This document shows, one piece after another, positions 59,604 to 64,000 of a DNA stretch of 64,000 nucleotides (the stretch's first letter is position 1; each line of letters starts with the position of its first letter). A model generated the notes under the pieces. That model searched no databases. It had not been told where the DNA came from and saw nothing but the letters and a program-made list of their open reading frames with translations. This stretch comes from Treponema sp. (GTDB lineage Bacteria; Spirochaetota; Spirochaetia; Treponematales; Treponemataceae): assembly GCA_024400915.1 (NCBI GenBank), contig JAKSLX010000002.1, positions 1 through 64,000 on the forward strand, in the 5' to 3' direction. The position numbers were made by a program, and so were the translations under genes.

Positions 59604-60476
59604 ATGAGTGCTGTTATTATTGACGGAAAGCAGATTGCTGCTGAGGTTAAGGCTGATGTTGCAAAGAAGGTTGAAGGATTGAAGGCAAAGGGAATTACTC
59701 CTTGTCTGGCCGTTATTCTTGTAGGCGACAATCCTGCCAGTGTAAGCTATGTTACAGGTAAAAGAAAGGCCCTTGAAGAAGCTGGAATGGCAGACAAAAG
59801 TGTAGTGCTTCCTGCAGATACTTCAGAAGAAGATGTTCTTAAGCTCATTGATGAATTGAACCACGACAAGTCTGTTCATGGTATCCTCGTTCAGCTTCCT
59901 CTTCCAAAGCATATCGATGAAAAGAAAGTTACAAACGCAATCATTCCTGAAAAGGATGTGGACGGATTCCATCCTGTAAATGTAGGTAAGCTTGTTACAG
60001 GCGAAAAGGGATTCCTTCCATGTACTCCAAACGGAATTACAGTTTTATTGAAGAAAATGGGCGTTGAAACAAGCGGAAAGAACGTGGTTGTTGTTGGACG
60101 CTCAAATATTGTTGGAAAGCCAATGGCACTCCTCATGATCCGCAAGGAATTCAATTCTACAGTAACTATCTGCCATACAGGAACAAAGAATCTTGCTGAA
60201 TATACAAAGAATGCGGACATCCTCATCGTTGCTTCGGGACATCCTTCAACAGTTACAGGCGACATGATTAAGGAAGGCGCATGTGTCATCGATGTTGGGG
60301 TAAACAGAATTCCTGACAGCACAAAGAAAAGCGGATTCCGTCTTGTTGGTGACGTTGAATTTGAAAGCGCAAAGGAAAAGGCAAGTTTCATCACTCCTGT
60401 CCCAGGTGGAGTAGGACCTATGACCATCGCAATGCTGATTTACAATACACTTGAATCCGCAGAAAATAACCTGTAA
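59604..60476 (+). CDS. folD: Methylenetetrahydrofolate dehydrogenase/cyclohydrolase
   Basis: 290 residues. Bifunctional one-carbon enzyme. Motifs: 'PCLAVILVGDNPASVSYVTGKRKA', catalytic Lys in 'YVTGKRK', 'GILVQLPLPKHI', 'VVVVGRSNIVGKPMALLM', 'FITPVPGGVGPMTIAML'. GGAGG precedes ATG. TATAAT at about 59510 serves the divergent gap. Complete and typical. Followed by a GC-rich terminator hairpin. Confidence 0.97.
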   Translation: MSAVIIDGKQIAAEVKADVAKKVEGLKAKGITPCLAVILVGDNPASVSYVTGKRKALEEAGMADKSVVLPADTSEEDVLKLIDELNHDKSVHGILVQLPLPKHIDEKKVTNAIIPEKDVDGFHPVNVGKLVTGEKGFLPCTPNGITVLLKKMGVETSGKNVVVVGRSNIVGKPMALLMIRKEFNSTVTICHTGTKNLAEYTKNADILIVASGHPSTVTGDMIKEGACVIDVGVNRIPDSTKKSGFRLVGDVEFESAKEKASFITPVPGGVGPMTIAMLIYNTLESAENNL

Positions 60477-60495
60477 GAAAAACGGGCCCCAGCTT

Positions 60496-60580
60496 CGGTG
60501 AAAAGTACGGCTCACTAAGTCCTCAGTCGCTTCGCTCCCTGCGGAAACGTTCGCTCGTACTTTTCGCCGGCGTCCCATTT
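60496..60580 (+). terminator. Large terminator-like hairpin after folD
   Basis: A 14-bp stem (CGGTGAAAAGTACG at 60496-60509 with CGTACTTTTCGCCG at 60556-60569, one wobble) with a GC-rich 46-nt loop containing CAGTCGCTTCGCTCC, followed by a T run (CCCATTTTTCTT). The loop composition is unlike the neighbourhood. Confidence 0.65.
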
Positions 60581-60630
60581 TTCTTACAGAAATTATAGTC
60601 GTTCAAGTAAATTGAAAATTCATGGTTGGA

Positions 60631-60727
60631 AATTATGAATTTTCAATTATGAATTATGAATTATGAATTATGAATTATGAATTGTGAATTGTGAATTATG
60701 AATTGTGAATTGCGAATTGAATTATGA
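60631..60727. repeat. GAATTAT-family heptamer array upstream of folE2
   Basis: About a dozen 7-bp units, mostly ATGAATT with GTGAATT and GCGAATT variants, running up to and including the folE2 start codon (GAATTATGATT). No Shine-Dalgarno can be seen, because the array occupies that place. Confidence 0.85.
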
Positions 60728-61503
60728 TTGATATTCAGAATAGTGAAGACAAACGTGAAGTTCCTCTTAAGAAGGTTGGGGTACGCAATGTGGAATATCC
60801 GGTGGCGGTTTTGGACAAGAAGCATAAGGTTCAGAACACCACTGCCACAGTGGATCTTTTTGTGAATTTGCCGCACCACTTCAAGGGAACCCACATGAGC
60901 CGTTTCATCGAGGTGTTCCACAAGTACCGTGAGGACATTTCGATAAACCACTTTATGGAAATGCTTGAGGAAATCCGCACTAAGCTTGAGGCTGAAAAAT
61001 CCTTTGGCAAGATTTCCTTTCCATATTATATAGAAAAGGAAGCTCCTGTTTCCCGTTCAAAGGGAATCATAAAGTATATCTGTACATACGAAGCGGAAGT
61101 TTCTGAAAGTGATAAGAAATTCTATCTTGAAGTGAAGGTTCCCGTTACAACATTGTGCCCATGCTCAAAGGCAATTTCAGAATACGGTGCTCACAATCAG
61201 CGCGGAACAGTTACCGTTAAAATTCTCTACAAGGATTTTTTCTGGCTTGAGGATTTGATTGAAGCTGTTGAGAATTCAGCATCTTCTCCATTGTATTCAG
61301 TGCTCAAACGCCAGGATGAAAAATTTGTCACTGAGCACGCCTATGATAATCCCCGCTTTGTTGAGGATGTTGTCCGCGAGGTCTACATTGCATTGAAGGA
61401 TTTTGAAGGCGGCGGAAAATTCAGCTGGTTCAGTGTGGAAGCAGAAAACGAAGAAAGCATCCATGCCCACAATGCATACGCGTATACGGAATATAATTTA
61501 TAA
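60724..61503 (+). CDS. folE2: GTP cyclohydrolase FolE2 (type IB)
   Basis: 259 residues. Makes 7,8-dihydroneopterin triphosphate from GTP, the first step of folate or queuosine-type pathways. Motif 'TTLCPCSKAISEYGAHNQRG' contains the active-site Cys and a family hallmark; 'MSRFIEVF' and 'ENEESIHAHNAYA' also fit. FolE2 can use Mn or Zn and often replaces zinc-dependent FolE. It lies after folD but is set off by heptamer repeats on both sides, which suggests insertion as a unit. Its promoter is not evident. Confidence 0.93.
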   Translation: MIDIQNSEDKREVPLKKVGVRNVEYPVAVLDKKHKVQNTTATVDLFVNLPHHFKGTHMSRFIEVFHKYREDISINHFMEMLEEIRTKLEAEKSFGKISFPYYIEKEAPVSRSKGIIKYICTYEAEVSESDKKFYLEVKVPVTTLCPCSKAISEYGAHNQRGTVTVKILYKDFFWLEDLIEAVENSASSPLYSVLKRQDEKFVTEHAYDNPRFVEDVVREVYIALKDFEGGGKFSWFSVEAENEESIHAHNAYAYTEYNL

Positions 61504-61534
61504 TTAAGAATTATGAATTAAGAATTATGAATTG
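61499..61534. repeat. GAATTAT-family heptamer array after folE2
   Basis: AATTAAG/AATTATG units overlapping the folE2 stop codon. Confidence 0.75.
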
Positions 61535-61578
61535 CTCTAAGTTGGTATTTTCTTATTGATTTATTTATCTTTTATTTG

Positions 61579-61935
61579 ATGAAAGATAATAACATTGTAG
61601 TAATTAAGAGCAGGGATTTTGCTATTAAGATTATTCGATTATATCAGTTTTTGATTTCTGAAAAAAAAGAATATGTTTTATCGAAGCAAATCCTTAGAAG
61701 TGGCACGAGCATTGGTGCAAATGTAAAAGAGGCTATTAGAGGTCAAAGCAAGGCTGATTTCTATGCTAAGCTAGGTATTTCGCTAAAGGAGTCAAGTGAA
61801 ACTGAATATTGGCTTGATTTGCTGCATGAAACTAAATTTATTAATGATGAATTGTTTCAGGTTATGTTCTCTGATAATATTGAACTGACGAAAATACTTA
61901 CGGCAATTTTAAAGACAAGGAGAAAATGTTCATAA
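61579..61935 (+). CDS. Four-helix-bundle protein (S23/IVP family)
   Basis: 118 residues, 'AIKIIRLYQFL', 'LSKQILRSGTSIGANVKEAIRGQSKADFYAKLGISLKESSETEYWLDLL', the diagnostic region of the 23S-rRNA intervening-sequence protein family. Such proteins are often encoded inside 23S insertions, but this one is free-standing. ATG at 61579 is used; TTG at 61576 is in frame. Arrays of the GAATTAT repeat flank it on both sides. The biological role of the family is unknown. Confidence 0.88.
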   Translation: MKDNNIVVIKSRDFAIKIIRLYQFLISEKKEYVLSKQILRSGTSIGANVKEAIRGQSKADFYAKLGISLKESSETEYWLDLLHETKFINDELFQVMFSDNIELTKILTAILKTRRKCS

Positions 61936-61970
61936 TTATGAATTACGAATTATGAATTATGAATTATAAA
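61930..61970. repeat. GAATTAT-family heptamer array after the four-helix-bundle gene
   Basis: About five units (AATTATG, AATTACG, AATTATG...) overlapping the stop codon of the upstream gene. The following 61971-62049 holds no obvious ribosome site for miaB. Confidence 0.8.
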
Positions 61971-62049
61971 TGACTTATTTTATAGATGAGCCGGTAGCAG
62001 GTGCGTGGCGGCGAACATACATTGGAAAAGCAAAGCGAGATTAAATATT

Positions 62050-63426
62050 ATGAATTATTTCATAGAAAACTACGGTTGCGAAATGAACATTGCGGAATCT
62101 GCGGCTGTTGAACAGATTCTGATCAAACGCGGATGGACAAAGGCAGAGGATGTTCAGCTTGCGGATTTTGTTGTCATAAATACCTGTTCCGTTCGTGGAA
62201 GTGCGGAAGAAAGAATTTTTGGTCGTCTTGGATTTTTTACGGGGCTTAAGAAAGTCCGTGTCCTTGCAAAGGATGCCAAGAGGCGCAACATGGAAGTTGC
62301 CGCTGATTATGTTGCAAAGAACGGACCAAAGCCTTTGACTGTTGTTGTCATGGGATGCATGGCGGAACGTCTTTTGCATGACCTTCAGAAAATGTGGCCT
62401 GTAGTTGACTATGTAGTCGGTACCTTTGGCAAGGAAAAATTCCATGAAATCATTCCGGCTGTAGAAAAGAACATCAAGTATGAAATGGGTGATGTTGAAC
62501 CCGTCTATAAATTTGCGGAAAGCTATTACGAAGAAAATGCCTTCAGCACATTTGTTCCAATCATGCACGGCTGCAACAATTTCTGCACCTACTGCATCGT
62601 TCCTTATCTTCGCGGAAGGGAAACAAGCCGTTCCGTAAAGGACATCCTTCATGAGCTTGATATCCTTTCAGAAAGAAAGGTCCGTGAAATCTGTCTGCTC
62701 GGTCAGAATGTAAACAGCTACAACGACAACGGAATTAAGTTCCCTGAGCTTTTAAAAATCATCAGCGCCCATCTTGATGAAATAAAATCTACGATTGAAT
62801 GGATCCGTTTTGAATCAAGTCACCCAAAAGATTTCAGCGATGAACTCATTGAAGTGATAAGGACTGACAGAAAGATCTGCCGCGGAATTCATCTTGCGGT
62901 TCAGCATGGATCAAGCGAAGTCCTCCGCCGCATGAACAGAAAATACACGAGGGAAGACTATCTTTCTCTTATTGCCCGCCTCAGAAAAGCCGTTCCAGAT
63001 GTTGAGCTTACAACGGACATAATGCTCGGGTTCCCTGGAGAGACCGACGAAGAATTTGAGGAAGCTTATTCCCTGATGAAGGAAGTTGAATACGAAAGCG
63101 CCTTCATGTACTACTACAATCCACGGGAAGGAACTCCTGCTGAAAAAATGGAAAGCCAGATTCCGATTGAAGTAAAAAAAGAACGCCTGCAGAAAATCAT
63201 CAACCTACAGCTGGAACTTACCCAGAAAGTGATGAAGCGCCGTGTAGGGCAGACCATAAAAGTCCTTGCCGACATAGTTTCCAAGGATGACCAGAACGAG
63301 CTTTTGGGCAAGACGGAACAGAACGAACGCGTAGCCTTCCGTGCAGATCCAAAGATCATCGGTTCTTTTGTGAATGTCCATCTGGATAGCCTTAATGGAA
63401 ACACATTCAAGGGGACGCTGGTATAA
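62050..63426 (+). CDS. miaB: tRNA-2-methylthio-N6-dimethylallyladenosine synthase MiaB
   Basis: 458 residues. Radical-SAM methylthiotransferase acting on i6A37. N-terminal cluster Cys in 'YGCEMN', 'NTCSV', 'GCMAE'; radical-SAM motif CNNFCTYC in 'HGCNNFCTYCIVPYLRGRE'; C-terminal TRAM ('VLADIVSKDDQNELLGKTEQNERVAF'). The start at 62050 begins at the family N-terminus; 62005 is an upstream in-frame start without support. MtaB at 3038 is its paralogue. A PIN gene follows in the same frame after the stop. Confidence 0.94.
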   Translation: MNYFIENYGCEMNIAESAAVEQILIKRGWTKAEDVQLADFVVINTCSVRGSAEERIFGRLGFFTGLKKVRVLAKDAKRRNMEVAADYVAKNGPKPLTVVVMGCMAERLLHDLQKMWPVVDYVVGTFGKEKFHEIIPAVEKNIKYEMGDVEPVYKFAESYYEENAFSTFVPIMHGCNNFCTYCIVPYLRGRETSRSVKDILHELDILSERKVREICLLGQNVNSYNDNGIKFPELLKIISAHLDEIKSTIEWIRFESSHPKDFSDELIEVIRTDRKICRGIHLAVQHGSSEVLRRMNRKYTREDYLSLIARLRKAVPDVELTTDIMLGFPGETDEEFEEAYSLMKEVEYESAFMYYYNPREGTPAEKMESQIPIEVKKERLQKIINLQLELTQKVMKRRVGQTIKVLADIVSKDDQNELLGKTEQNERVAFRADPKIIGSFVNVHLDSLNGNTFKGTLV

Positions 63427-63444
63427 AACCTGTCACCTTCGGGC

Positions 63445-63846
63445 TTGATTGATACAAATATTCTTCTGGACATTTTTCTAAATAGAATAGAGTTTTTGGA
63501 TAACTCTCGTAAAATATTTGATTTATGTAAAGATAATGTTGTAAGTGGTAAACTTGCTGCGCATACAATTACAAATTTATTTTACATTCTAAGAAAAAAT
63601 TACAATGATTTTCAAAGAAGAGGTATTATTCTTTCCCTCTTTGAAATTTTCGATGTTGTTTCCGTAGATAAAAATCGCCTTGTTTCTGTTTTGGAAAAAT
63701 CTAACTTTAAGGATTTTGAAGACAGCCTGCAGGATGAATGTGCATATGCCATAAATGCGGACTATATCATTACGAGAAATACAAAAGATTTTGAGGGTTC
63801 AATGGTAAAAGCCCTTACTCCAGAAGAGTTTCTTGAAAAAGTGTGA
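63445..63846 (+). CDS. PIN-domain protein, orphan VapC-like
   Basis: 133 residues, PIN fold with 'IDTNILLDIF', 'ITNLFYILRK' and 'DFEDSLQDECAYAINADYIITRNTKDF' carrying the acidic active-site residues. VapC toxins cut RNA and are paired with a small antitoxin gene upstream; none is present, since miaB ends 18 bp earlier. The apparent start TTG 63445 lies right at the motif, so the usual one or two N-terminal residues are short. It could be an N-terminally eroded or antitoxin-independent PIN protein. Confidence 0.75.
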   Translation: MIDTNILLDIFLNRIEFLDNSRKIFDLCKDNVVSGKLAAHTITNLFYILRKNYNDFQRRGIILSLFEIFDVVSVDKNRLVSVLEKSNFKDFEDSLQDECAYAINADYIITRNTKDFEGSMVKALTPEEFLEKV

Positions 63847-63895
63847 CGGAAGAGTGAAGGTGTAGGGACTGGGGTTAAAGGATGTTTTGCTTTCG

Positions 63896-63928
63896 TATAA
63901 TCGACTTAAAGCCTTAATTCTGCTATAA
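63896..63928 (+). promoter_or_regulatory. Candidate promoter boxes before tyrS
   Basis: Two TATAAT hexamers at 63896-63901 and 63923-63928. Neither has a convincing -35, but the second is placed 34 bp before ATG. Confidence 0.4.
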
Positions 63929-63962
63929 TCCCCCAATATAAATTTCAACAAAGGAAGACTAT

Positions 63963-64000
63963 ATGACATTTTATGAAGAACTTCAGTGGCGCGGACTTGT
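63963..64000 (+). CDS. tyrS: Tyrosyl-tRNA synthetase, N-terminal fragment
   Basis: The window ends after about 12 codons, MTFYEELQWRGL, which fits the N-terminus of TyrRS proteins (xxYEELxxRGLx). AAAGGAAG lies 7 nt upstream as a ribosome site. The identification rests only on these residues and is therefore moderate. Confidence 0.6.
   Translation, partial: MTFYEELQWRGL

Noticed and set aside
60600..61970. CRISPR array at the heptamer repeats
   Set aside because: Units are 7 bp and contiguous without spacers, and there are no cas genes.

Overview
The window reads as chromosome of a host-associated Treponema (Spirochaetota). The evidence is the treponemal gene content: an OmpA-domain protein, a bactofilin, many Cys-anchored lipoproteins, a block rpsP-khpA-rimM-trmD-rplS followed by an FlhB C-terminal-like protein and YraN, a small beta-barrel next to folD, and MtaB/MiaB paralogues. 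A GH10 xylanase lipoprotein and galactokinase point to a gut or rumen, plant-fibre setting rather than a pathogen. The species call is inference.

Layout. 1-1900: 3' part of 23S rRNA, 5S rRNA, a hairpin-rich trailer and tRNA-Asn. 2.0-6.2 kb: bactofilin, TPR protein, mtaB, OmpA-like protein, Holliday-resolvase-like membrane protein. 6.2-13.2 kb (minus strand): a compact cyclic-di-GMP locus reading PilZ protein, DctP-type solute-binding lipoprotein, membrane diguanylate cyclase, GMP synthase, GGDEF-EAL protein. 13.3-16.2 kb: asnS, then an alternative sigma-70-family factor behind a near-perfect sigma-54 promoter. 16.2-27.8 kb: MBL hydrolase, rpmB, uvrB, htrA, radC, two orphan ABC solute-binding proteins, a stand-alone RACo-like ATPase, a papain-like lipoprotein and RNase Y. 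27.9-30.3 kb: galK and xylanase. 30.4-35.5 kb: the rpsP operon through flhX and yraN. 35.6-38.4 kb: tRNA-Leu with a partial 3' duplication, a GC-rich palindromic element, a lipoprotein with an apparent frameshift, tatD and a structured non-coding stretch. 38.4-45 kb: a 1442-residue acyl-CoA dehydratase activase/dehydratase fusion, pgi, argR. 45-51 kb: mutS2, gph and a zinc/manganese-type ABC operon. 51-59.5 kb: a degenerate iron-ADH homologue, prmC/prfA, lipoproteins, a long RarA and a beta-barrel protein. 59.6-64 kb: folD, folE2, a four-helix-bundle gene, miaB, a PIN protein and the start of tyrS, with three of these genes separated by AT-rich heptamer repeats.

The points most worth following are: (1) a sigma-54 promoter in front of an alternative sigma factor, which would form an RpoN-to-sigma cascade like that of Borrelia; (2) at least six genes whose start codon lies 6-8 nt after a well-spaced -35/-10 promoter, with no Shine-Dalgarno, indicating leaderless mRNAs (bactofilin, htrA, the RACo-like gene, argR, the metal-transporter operon, prfA); (3) the cyclic-di-GMP locus with an orphan DctP sensor candidate and an embedded guaA; (4) two families of dispersed intergenic repeats that bracket accessory genes; (5) a GC-rich hairpin element bounded by a copy of the tRNA-Leu 3' end; (6) an iron-ADH-fold protein that has lost all four metal ligands; (7) an unexplained structured element at 38161-38290.

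All assignments come from reading the sequence; no database search was run. Alignments to named proteins rest on recalled family sequences.
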